From contig JAJZKL010000099.1 in the NCBI GenBank assembly GCA_021804185.1, positions 1-5,584 on the forward strand: a DNA stretch of 5,584 bases. Reading direction: 5' to 3'. This stretch comes from Thermoplasmata archaeon (GTDB lineage Archaea > Thermoplasmatota > Thermoplasmata > Thermoplasmatales > Thermoplasmataceae). Below, piece by piece: positions 1 through 5,584 of this stretch. How positions within the stretch are numbered: position 1 is the first letter of the stretch; each line of letters opens with the position of its first letter. The notes beneath the pieces are model-generated. The model ran no database searches. It saw only the letters and a list, made by a program, of their open reading frames with translations, and had not been told where the DNA came from. The position numbers and the translations under genes are program-made.

Positions 1-1
1 A

Positions 2-344
2 TCTCTGTCCTCTGCCTTATTTTTCCATAACGTTTCACAGCAGGTGCCACACAGAATTCAGTCTGTGACTCCGGTAAATTCCATAACTTATGATAATCTT
101 GGACTTGAATACCATAGGATTCCCCCCCGGACTCATGTTTGGCTATGAACGCCACACCATTGGAGAAAGTTATTGCTTTATTGCTACAGTGGAAAAGGCA
201 TTGCTTGATGGATATTACCTTAATTATTTCTCATGGGAAGACCTGGAAACATATCTCCATAACAGGAAAATCCGTGAATTTAAATCATATGTGGAGAAAT
301 TTTCCGGAAAGGGAAAATTAAAGCTTCTAGAGGTTACGGAATGA
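2..344 (+). pseudogene. AbiEi-family antitoxin of a type IV toxin-antitoxin pair, 5'-truncated by the window edge and frameshifted
   Basis: Two reading frames join into one AbiEi-like protein. Frame 2 is open from the window edge through 127 and reads SLSSALFFHNVSQQVPHRIQ, then a SVTP segment and ending EYHRIPP. The next frame continues from 129 as GLMFGYERHTIGESY, IATVEKALLDGYYL, and stops at 342-344. The serine-rich SALFFH segment, the SVTP segment, the RIPP...FGYE segment and the EKALLD motif occur in this order in AbiEi-type antitoxins. Deleting one C from the C7 tract (122-128) gives a continuous 113-residue chain. The family is usually near 200 residues, so the N-terminal winged-helix DNA-binding part lies outside the window. 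Members repress their own operon and neutralise the AbiEii toxin, which follows here with a 4-bp overlap. The ATG at 90 is not a convincing start, because the homology begins upstream of it in the other frame. Family assignment is fairly firm; whether the frameshift is real, an assembly error or a slippery site is open. Confidence 0.78.
330..344 (+). promoter_or_regulatory. Ribosome binding site and ATGA stop/start overlap coupling antitoxin and toxin
   Basis: GAGGT (330-334) lies 6 nt before the toxin ATG at 341. The ATG overlaps the antitoxin TGA (342-344) as ATGA. This is the usual layout for translational coupling in a toxin-antitoxin operon and supports 341 as the toxin start. Confidence 0.6.
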
Positions 345-1092
345 TTGATTCGCAAAGGTTAAGAGAGATCTCCAAACTTTTCGGAATGAGACCATGGCAA
401 CAGGAGAAGCATTATCTACAGAGCCTTATTCTCACAATTGTTTCAGACTATCCTCTTGTCTTCAGGGGTGGAACTTATCTTTGGTTATTTCATGGGCTGA
501 GCAGGTTTTCAGAAGATCTTGACTTCACTGCCAGAGGAACTATCAAGAAGGACTTCCCTGAATTTATTTCGTGCTCCCTGAGACTCTATGGATACGAAAA
601 TGAGATCAAGAGAATCAAAGACAATGAACATGAGATTTCAGTCAGATTCACGATAAATGGACCATTGCATACCAGTAATAAAGATAGATGTGCAATCTAT
701 GTGGAGGTCAGTGGTAGGGAGAAGGTCCTTCTTCCAGGCATACCACTGAAGATAGACTTTCCCCAGTATGATATCCGGTAAAAACTTTGTCCGGACTGAA
801 TCTTGATGAGGTTGGGAGCGAAAAAGTCAGGGCTATACTTACCCGTGAAAAAGGCAGAGACATATATGATCTCTATTATTTGATTCGAAATAAAGAAATT
901 AAGTTTGATATCGGATTGGTTAACAGAAAACTTGCTTTCTACGGCATAAGTTTCGATTCCGAACAGTTTCTTCAGGAATTGGGAACCAGAAGCAAACTTT
1001 ACTCAACGGAGTTGAAGCTTTTGGTATTTGGTAAAATACCTGACTTTGATCAAGTAGAATCATCCATCGAAAAGTGGTTGGCTTCATATTGA
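341..1092 (+). pseudogene. AbiEii-family nucleotidyltransferase toxin (type IV TA), frameshifted near codon 145
   Basis: The first 146 codons (341-781) carry the nucleotidyltransferase hallmark of AbiEii toxins: an EKHYLQ segment (residues 22-27), GGT at 43-45, then RFSEDLDF at 55-62, whose Asp59 and Asp61 are the expected metal ligands. The frame ends early at TAA 779-781. The +1-shifted frame, open from 772 to TGA 1090-1092, continues the family with VKTLSGLNLDEVGSEKVRAI and GRDIYDLYYLI, the conserved EK-x-RA and RD-x-YDL block. Adding one C in the CC at 775-776 fuses the halves as QYDI-PVKTLSG, giving about 250 residues, a normal length for the family. Such toxins transfer nucleotides; some characterised relatives modify tRNA acceptor ends, but the substrate here is unknown. 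Both catalytic halves are well preserved, so the break looks recent or is a sequence error. The TTG at 787 has no good Shine-Dalgarno and is unlikely to start a separate gene. The stretch is locally AT-rich (18 of 60 bases G+C at 841-900). Confidence 0.8.
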
Positions 1093-1127
1093 GAAATTGA
1101 AACCCATCAAACCGGACAAACAGCATG

Positions 1128-1159
1128 ATCATATGATTTTTATACGGTCATGAATTCAT
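1128..1159. repeat. Two perfect 10-bp palindromes flanking the TATA box
   Basis: ATCATATGAT (1128-1137) and ATGAATTCAT (1150-1159) are each perfectly self-complementary. Their centres are 22 bp apart, about two helical turns, and they bracket the TATA element. A regulator bound to both faces could block TBP/TFB. They share the pattern AT-A--T-AT but are not identical, and AT-rich DNA yields palindromes more often, so an operator role is inference. Confidence 0.35.
1136..1144 (+). promoter_or_regulatory. Candidate archaeal TATA box for the XPB helicase operon
   Basis: ATTTTTATA (1136-1144) is a T-rich TATA-like element about 35-43 nt before the start codon at 1179. Transcription starting about 25 nt downstream would give a leader of roughly 10-15 nt, just enough to include the GGTGA ribosome binding site. 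The same ATTTTTA core recurs at 5340-5346 before the next gene block. No clear purine-rich BRE is visible. Its position between the end of the toxin remnant and the helicase suggests the helicase pair has its own promoter. Confidence 0.5.
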
Positions 1160-1170
1160 TCGCAAAATAA

Positions 1171-1175
1171 GGTGA
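1171..1175 (+). promoter_or_regulatory. Shine-Dalgarno of the XPB helicase
   Basis: GGTGA, inside AAGGTGA, sits 3 nt before ATG 1179 and matches the archaeal anti-Shine-Dalgarno. The same GGTGA precedes the starts at 3099 and 5395. It fixes 1179 as the start. Confidence 0.65.
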
Positions 1176-1178
1176 ATA

Positions 1179-2984
1179 ATGAATCCAGATACATCGAAAC
1201 CTCTTGTTGTCCAGGGTGATGGAACAATATTTCTTGAGGTTGAATCCGATCCTGACAGAACGTGCAGGGACAAGATCAGCAGGTTTGCGGAACTGATAAA
1301 GTCACCAGAGCACATTCACACTTACAGGATAACGCCTCTTGCGGTCTGGAACGCTGCTTCCACTGGCATATCTCTTGACGAAATGATTGACACCCTGTCA
1401 GCGAATTCCAAGTATGATGTCCCGGGGAATATACTGCACAATATCCAGGATTGGTACCGGCGATACGGAAGGGTTAAGCTTGTCAAGCTTCCTCCGAACA
1501 GAATTTCGAATTTTGATCCCGAATATATCTATCTCACTTCTGATGATAAAATAGTGTTACAGGAGATAGCCAACAGAAAAACTATCCAGAATTTCCTGGA
1601 TGGATGGGAAGGATCAAATGCAATCCGGGTTAAATCAATTTTCCGGGGCCGTCTGAAACAGGCACTCATAAAAGTGTCATATCCTGTGGAGGATCTGGTG
1701 GGATTTCAGCCCGGAGATCCCCTGGATTTTTCACTGGCGGATAAAACCAGCACTGGAGAACCGTTCAGTCTTCGCACTTATCAGAAAGAAGCCATCGAAT
1801 CATTCCTGTCAGGAGGAGATGGTAGCAGGAGTGGTGTTATTGTGCTTCCCAGCGGAGCAGGCAAGACCGTTGTTGGAATGGGAGCAATGGAAAGAATACG
1901 GGAGAACACACTCATAATAACAACCGGTACAGTGGCTGTGAGACAGTGGATCAGAGAGATCACTGACAAATCAACAGCAGATCCACTTATGATTGGCGAA
2001 TACACCGGCGACAGCAAGGAGATACAACCCATAACAGTGACAACGTACCAGATACTGACTCATTCTACAATGAAATCCGCTGCAAAGTCACTGGACACTG
2101 AGGAACCTGGTGATTCCGATGATCTTGCTGATGGTGATATTACCAGGATATACCCCCATCTCAATGTGTTCATGGCCAGGAACTGGGGCCTGATCATATA
2201 TGATGAGGTTCACCTGCTGCCGGCGCCTGTCTTCAGGATCACCTCAGAAATTCAGGCAAAGAAGCGGCTGGGACTCACGGCAACCCTCATCAGAGAGGAT
2301 GGCAAGGAGGACGATGTTTTCTCACTCATAGGGCCCAAGAAGTTCGATGCACCCTGGAAGGACCTTGAAAGGGATGGATGGATTGCCACTGCTGTGTGCA
2401 GTGAGGTCAGGGTGAAATTCCCAAATGAGCAGTACATGATGGAGTACGCGGTTGCACCACAGAGGCTTAAATACAGAATAGCTGCGGAAAATCCCATGAA
2501 GATAAATGCGTTGAAATCAATTCTTCAGAGGCTCTCTCCGGATGATTCCGTGCTGATCATCGGGGATTATATTGACCAGCTGCAGAAAATAGCCGACATG
2601 CTGGGTGTTCCTGTGATCACTGGAAAGACAAAGAACAGTATGAGGGAAGAACTGTATTCACAGTTCCGGAGAGGTAACATAAATATGCTGGTGGTGTCCA
2701 AGGTTGCAAACTATGCCATTGATCTGCCCGACGCAAACGTTGCAATTCAGGTTTCAGGGACATTTGGCTCCAGGCAGGAGGAGGCACAGAGGCTTGGAAG
2801 AATACTGAGGCCAAAGTCAAGGGATACTCAGGCATACTTCTACACCATAGTCACCTCTGACACCCTTGATCAGGAATATTCCATGAGAAGGCAACTGTTT
2901 CTCACAGAACGTGGTTATGGGTACACCATAATAAATCAGGAGGACCTGATATCCAGCGTCAAGATGAGTGAAGAGGATGCATGA
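1179..2984 (+). CDS. xpb: XPB/Rad25-type superfamily 2 DNA helicase, bacterial-like long form
   Basis: The 601-residue protein is a complete SF2 helicase of the XPB (ERCC3/Rad25) family, expected to use ATP to translocate on DNA 3' to 5' and open it at lesions or promoters. Residues about 8-103 form the XPB N-terminal domain (VVQGDGTIFLE 10-20, HTYRITPLAVWNA 47-59, YGRVKLVK 96-103). About 104-185 fit the damage-recognition region. RecA domain 1 has a Q-like LRTYQ (198-202), Walker A PSGAGKT (224-230), motif Ia near 248-257, TTYQ (288-291), DEVH (342-345), LTAT (366-369) and the XPB RED loop at 372-374. RecA domain 2 has SKVANYAIDLP (507-517) and QEEAQRLGRILRPK (533-546). The tail RRQLFLTERGYGY (570-582) is typical of the actinobacterial XPB group. 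All catalytic motifs are intact. An acidic stretch (306-320) appears inserted before DEVH. The gene starts at an ATG with GGTGA 3 nt upstream and is followed by its likely partner on the same strand. Family identification is firm; the cellular pathway is inferred. Confidence 0.95.
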   Translation: MNPDTSKPLVVQGDGTIFLEVESDPDRTCRDKISRFAELIKSPEHIHTYRITPLAVWNAASTGISLDEMIDTLSANSKYDVPGNILHNIQDWYRRYGRVKLVKLPPNRISNFDPEYIYLTSDDKIVLQEIANRKTIQNFLDGWEGSNAIRVKSIFRGRLKQALIKVSYPVEDLVGFQPGDPLDFSLADKTSTGEPFSLRTYQKEAIESFLSGGDGSRSGVIVLPSGAGKTVVGMGAMERIRENTLIITTGTVAVRQWIREITDKSTADPLMIGEYTGDSKEIQPITVTTYQILTHSTMKSAAKSLDTEEPGDSDDLADGDITRIYPHLNVFMARNWGLIIYDEVHLLPAPVFRITSEIQAKKRLGLTATLIREDGKEDDVFSLIGPKKFDAPWKDLERDGWIATAVCSEVRVKFPNEQYMMEYAVAPQRLKYRIAAENPMKINALKSILQRLSPDDSVLIIGDYIDQLQKIADMLGVPVITGKTKNSMREELYSQFRRGNINMLVVSKVANYAIDLPDANVAIQVSGTFGSRQEEAQRLGRILRPKSRDTQAYFYTIVTSDTLDQEYSMRRQLFLTERGYGYTIINQEDLISSVKMSEEDA

Positions 2985-3089
2985 GAAAGTTCTGTGGACG
3001 TCTGAGAAAGAATATCAATTGCAGGCATGCTGTGAACCCACTCAGTGGCGTATGCAGAATGGAATGATGCACAACCTGGAAAAATCTAT

Positions 3090-3094
3090 GGTGA
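3090..3094 (+). promoter_or_regulatory. Shine-Dalgarno that decides the start of the helicase partner
   Basis: GGTGA lies 4 nt before ATG 3099, the same arrangement as at the helicase start. The alternative in-frame GTG at 3045 has no Shine-Dalgarno in the preceding bases. The 114 bases between the helicase stop and 3099 show no convincing TATA box, so the two genes are probably co-transcribed. Confidence 0.55.
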
Positions 3095-3098
3095 CAGA

Positions 3099-5273
3099 AT
3101 GAACAATAAGACACTCAGGGTAATGACTCTGTCACAGATACTTGAAAAGATTCACTCTGATGACATTGCCTACTACAGGAAAATCCTGAAACGCTTCAAG
3201 CAACAATCAGTCATCACTGACAGGGGGCAGCGTGAAATGGATCCGCATTCTCTGGCAAGATACATAATCTCCGGCGGGGATCCAATAGGCAACATCCGTT
3301 ATATGGAATATTCTGTAAGGTACATCTGCAATGTTGCTTCATCGTATATCTTACCAATGCCGCTTACCATTTTAAGGAATAAGTTCCAGGGATCATCTTA
3401 TGCCAGGGCGCTGAATGATGCAATCGATTCATGCCTGCTATTCAAGGTCACAATGGATCTGGAGGAATATGTGGTTGTGCCGGCAGAATACAGATTTATC
3501 CCAAAGTCCCCAATGAAGCTTTCCTCACAGTTGACCCTTGATAATGCACTGATGGATACTGGTAAGGTTAGACTCAAAGAGTTCCTGGATTCGGTGAATA
3601 TCAAATGCCTGCAATCCAACAGCGATGTTTTCCTGAAAGGAGCCGTGTATTCATATATAATCAGTGAGTTTGATCATATTCTTTCCCAGATGCCACCTGA
3701 AGCCAGAGAGGTGTACAATCAGATTGCTGATATGTATGGTGTTGTATCCTCGGGTGAGATCCTGCAGCTTATGGCCGCCCATAAGGAAAGAGGTGATAGG
3801 ATTGCCAGTGGCAGGAATGACAGGCATGTTAAGGGCGATTCTGCAAATGGAAATCTTCTGGGTAAATTCTTATTCAGTTTCCTTCTTTTATCTGCAAGGT
3901 CACATAATTATGGCACGGACATGGCATACATCATTCCCGATGAGCTGATGTCACTTTTGTCAATGGAAAAGCTTTCAGAAATCAAAGCTGTAACCAACCT
4001 GGATGTTCCTGAAACGAAGGATGAAGATTATTCTCTATTAATAAGTGTCAGAAACTTCCTCATAGCATCTTACTATCTTGAACTGCAGGGAAAAAGGCGC
4101 ACCGCAGACAAACTCACATCCATGCTCTCTGTGAACGATGAAAGTTTGACGTTCCTGGACAGTTTCTGCAGGCATTCCAATTTCATCTACGGATCCAACT
4201 CAACATACCATATAACCCAGGCCGGCATCGACGCCATGTCCGATCTTTCGGTCATTGAAAGAATTAACCGCAGATATATTTCAAGTGCATTGAGCGGGGC
4301 AATGTTCAGGTCTGAAGGCAGTGAAAGGAATCTTGCGAAAGTGGAAGATTTCCTGTACAATTTTCTTAAATCAATAGCTGCTGCATACAGCATCTCAGAT
4401 CTGAGGACCCTTATTAAATGGAATCCTGAAAATATCAGTACATTCCGTCAGAAATACCTGGAGGATATATCGCAAAGTTACTACTGGAAAGGGCATGGAG
4501 ACATAGGCGGCGACATAAGAAAAAGAGTACCCGACATGGCCGACGGCAAGATGCTGAACTCTGCTGTTAAACATCTGGCCGGACTGGGTGTCATCAGGAT
4601 TGTCCATGAGGAAAGCAAAGATGGCGAAGATATCGTCATGGCGACACTGGAGGATCATACCAGGCAATCAGCAGATGCTGATTCCAGAAAACTGAAGAAT
4701 TACGTGGCCAAAAATCTTACAAAGCCGGTTGTTCAGTCAAATTTTGAAGTCATTGTGTCTCCACTGGAGGATTTTCAATTGATCAAAAATTTGGTTTATG
4801 GTTGCGAGCTCATATCAGCATCCACAGGGATGGTTTTCAGAATTACTGAGAAGAGCCTGAGATTCTACGCAAACAACCTTGGTGACCTGAATGAGTTCCT
4901 TGCAATTCTCGGCAAGAAGTCTGCTCATGCAATTCCGGAGAATGTCTCCCGGACAGTGAGGGATATAGGTTCACACTGGGGAGAAGTTACAGTCAGGAGA
5001 TGTGCCGGCATTCTCGTCTTCAGGGATGATTTTCTCATGAAGAAGGCCATGTCCGGCAGGGCATTCTCAAAGATAAACACATTCGAAATATCACACAACG
5101 TTATTGGCATAACCGATGCCAGTGATTTTGAGAAGATAGGGAAAACACTCGGTGATGCCGGCCTTCTTTACAGGATGGAAGAAAACGCCTCCACAGGCAG
5201 TGATGGGATGCCAACCGTAAGGCACAGGAAAAGGCGCAGGTATCGTGAAGACTGGGAAGATTCACTGGACTGA
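3099..5273 (+). CDS. XPB-associated protein with winged-helix-like segments and a C-terminal XPB-N (Helicase_C_3-type) domain
   Basis: This 724-residue protein has no helicase motifs of its own: no Walker A or DEAD/DEVH box. Residues about 543-637 match the domain at the N-terminus of XPB helicases (PF13625 type): PVVQSNFEVIV, then VFRITEKSL (579-587), PENVSRTVRDIGSHWGEVTV (613-632). The upstream helicase has the corresponding VVQGDGTIFLE, TYRITPLAVW and VPGNILHNIQDWYRRYGRVK, so the two proteins share a homologous domain. Segments around 85-132, 204-224 and 479-517 look like winged helices; the last has KMLNSAVKHLAGLGVIRIV followed by a charged turn and a strand. The middle is mostly helical and I cannot assign it. 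The C-terminus is basic then acidic (RHRKRRRYREDWEDSLD), possibly a DNA contact. Mycobacteria carry a similar large protein beside their XPB gene. A role as the helicase's accessory or tether, comparable to p52 of TFIIH, is inference. Start: ATG 3099 with GGTGA is preferred; GTG 3045 would add 18 residues (742 total) that look non-conserved. Confidence 0.8.
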   Translation: MNNKTLRVMTLSQILEKIHSDDIAYYRKILKRFKQQSVITDRGQREMDPHSLARYIISGGDPIGNIRYMEYSVRYICNVASSYILPMPLTILRNKFQGSSYARALNDAIDSCLLFKVTMDLEEYVVVPAEYRFIPKSPMKLSSQLTLDNALMDTGKVRLKEFLDSVNIKCLQSNSDVFLKGAVYSYIISEFDHILSQMPPEAREVYNQIADMYGVVSSGEILQLMAAHKERGDRIASGRNDRHVKGDSANGNLLGKFLFSFLLLSARSHNYGTDMAYIIPDELMSLLSMEKLSEIKAVTNLDVPETKDEDYSLLISVRNFLIASYYLELQGKRRTADKLTSMLSVNDESLTFLDSFCRHSNFIYGSNSTYHITQAGIDAMSDLSVIERINRRYISSALSGAMFRSEGSERNLAKVEDFLYNFLKSIAAAYSISDLRTLIKWNPENISTFRQKYLEDISQSYYWKGHGDIGGDIRKRVPDMADGKMLNSAVKHLAGLGVIRIVHEESKDGEDIVMATLEDHTRQSADADSRKLKNYVAKNLTKPVVQSNFEVIVSPLEDFQLIKNLVYGCELISASTGMVFRITEKSLRFYANNLGDLNEFLAILGKKSAHAIPENVSRTVRDIGSHWGEVTVRRCAGILVFRDDFLMKKAMSGRAFSKINTFEISHNVIGITDASDFEKIGKTLGDAGLLYRMEENASTGSDGMPTVRHRKRRRYREDWEDSLD

Positions 5274-5339
5274 TCATTCTAACAATATATAATTATCAGT
5301 TTATACCATGTTACTCTCATGCATTCAAAATAGTAAATT

Positions 5340-5346
5340 ATTTTTA
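5340..5346 (+). promoter_or_regulatory. Candidate TATA box for the aldehyde dehydrogenase gene
   Basis: ATTTTTA, embedded in AAATTATTTTTAAG, is the same core seen before the helicase. It lies 55 nt before ATG 5395, so transcription would start near 5366-5371 with a leader of about 25 nt. A perfect 8-bp palindrome TGAGCTCA (5350-5357) falls between this element and the predicted start. The intergenic region is strongly AT-rich, so chance matches are possible; TATATAATTAT at 5286-5296 is an alternative. Confidence 0.4.
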
Positions 5347-5369
5347 AGCTGAGCTCATGTTGGTATTAG

Positions 5370-5381
5370 TTTGTACACAAA
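5370..5381. repeat. Short inverted repeat TTTGT-AC-ACAAA before the aldehyde dehydrogenase gene
   Basis: Five-base arms separated by 2 bases sit at or just after the predicted transcription start and just before the Shine-Dalgarno. It could be an operator. The arms are short and there is no second copy in the window, so this is weak. Confidence 0.2.
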
Positions 5382-5383
5382 TG

Positions 5384-5388
5384 GGTGA
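5384..5388 (+). promoter_or_regulatory. Shine-Dalgarno of the aldehyde dehydrogenase gene
   Basis: GGTGA, within GGGTGAGAT, is 6 nt before ATG 5395 and supports that start over the out-of-frame ATG at 5381, whose frame stops after 18 codons. Confidence 0.6.
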
Positions 5389-5394
5389 GATATT

Positions 5395-5584
5395 ATGGAA
5401 AATGTGCAGAAGGAAAAAATGTATATCGATGGGCAATGGTTGAATGCTGCCAGTGGGAAAACTTATGAGGTCATCAATCCGGCAACAGAAGAAGTAATAG
5501 CCAGCGTCCCACTTGGTGGAGTTGAAGATGTGGAGAAGGCCATTGATGCTGCAAGAGCAGCTTTTGATAATGGTCCATGGCCGA
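5395..5584 (+). CDS. NAD(P)-dependent aldehyde dehydrogenase, N-terminal part (cut by the window edge)
   Basis: The 63 visible residues are a typical aldehyde dehydrogenase superfamily N-terminus: MYIDGQWLNAASGKTYEVIN, then the NPATEEVIASVP segment (28-39), VEDVEKAIDAARAAF (43-57) and GPWP (60-63). Family members oxidise aldehydes to carboxylic acids with NAD or NADP and are usually 480-510 residues, cytosolic and oligomeric. The Rossmann fold, catalytic cysteine and glutamate lie beyond the window, so substrate and cofactor cannot be inferred. The gene has its own candidate promoter and Shine-Dalgarno, and nothing ties it functionally to the helicase pair. The reading frame is open to the last base and no defect is visible. 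Confidence 0.93.
   Translation, partial: MENVQKEKMYIDGQWLNAASGKTYEVINPATEEVIASVPLGGVEDVEKAIDAARAAFDNGPWP

Noticed and set aside
90..344. A separate 84-residue gene starting at ATG 90
   Set aside because: Its first residues do not match the family, while the other frame upstream of the C7 tract does; it is the 3' part of a frameshifted AbiEi gene.
787..1092. An independent gene from TTG 787
   Set aside because: It encodes the C-terminal half of AbiEii, the frame is already open from 772, and there is no good Shine-Dalgarno before the TTG.
920..1132. Minus-strand reading frame antisense to the toxin 3' end and intergenic region
   Set aside because: It has no recognisable domain and overlaps the conserved AbiEii C-terminal coding sequence and the helicase upstream region.
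1781..2835. Three minus-strand reading frames inside the helicase gene
   Set aside because: They lie opposite well-conserved helicase motifs, have low-complexity composition and carry no domain signal.
3045..3098. GTG 3045 as start of the helicase partner
   Set aside because: It has no Shine-Dalgarno or visible promoter, whereas ATG 3099 has GGTGA 4 nt upstream, matching the helicase start. It is kept as the alternative.
3398..5110. Reading frames overlapping the partner gene in other frames and on the minus strand, including 3664-3948 (+)
   Set aside because: The main frame is open for 724 codons with recognisable C-terminal homology; the others are short, unrelated shadows.
5274..5345. 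Transcription terminator after the helicase partner
   Set aside because: No stem-loop followed by a T run is visible. The only T-rich stretch (5338-5345) is better explained as the TATA element of the next gene.
1..5584. CRISPR arrays, tRNA or rRNA genes, insertion sequences
   Set aside because: No regularly spaced repeats, no tRNA-like cloverleaf, no transposase homology and no terminal inverted repeats with target duplications were found by eye.

Overview
The window looks archaeal, most likely a member of the Thermoplasmata or a relative. Three starts are preceded by a GGTGA Shine-Dalgarno core. Two intergenic regions carry a T-rich TATA-like element (ATTTTTA in both) at archaeal promoter distance. 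Arginine is written mainly as AGA/AGG and ATA isoleucine codons are common. The lineage is an inference from these features, not a database match.

Layout, all on the + strand. Positions 2-344 hold the 3' part of an AbiEi-type antitoxin gene, cut by the left window edge and broken by one extra C in a C7 tract. It overlaps by ATGA the AbiEii-type nucleotidyltransferase toxin gene (341-1092), which is itself broken by one missing C near 775. Both halves of this type IV toxin-antitoxin pair therefore read as decayed unless the sequence is wrong at those two sites. Positions 1093-1178 hold a good candidate promoter with two perfect 10-bp palindromes flanking its TATA box. Positions 1179-2984 encode a complete XPB-type superfamily 2 helicase whose N-terminal domain, RED motif and C-terminal tail resemble the actinobacterial XPB group. 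Positions 3099-5273 encode a 724-residue partner with winged-helix-like segments and a C-terminal domain related to the helicase's own N-terminal domain. After a 121-bp intergenic region with a second promoter candidate, an aldehyde dehydrogenase gene begins at 5395 and runs off the right edge.

The most interesting element is the helicase/partner pair. Both proteins carry a copy of the same XPB N-terminal-type domain, at the N-terminus of the helicase and the C-terminus of the partner. In eukaryotic TFIIH, XPB is held by p52 through two structurally similar domains, and p52 has winged-helix domains in front of that contact. The archaeal pair has the same order of parts, so it is a candidate prokaryotic counterpart of the XPB-p52 module, probably acting in DNA repair or transcription-coupled DNA opening. 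The domain relationship is visible in the sequence; the functional analogy is inference.
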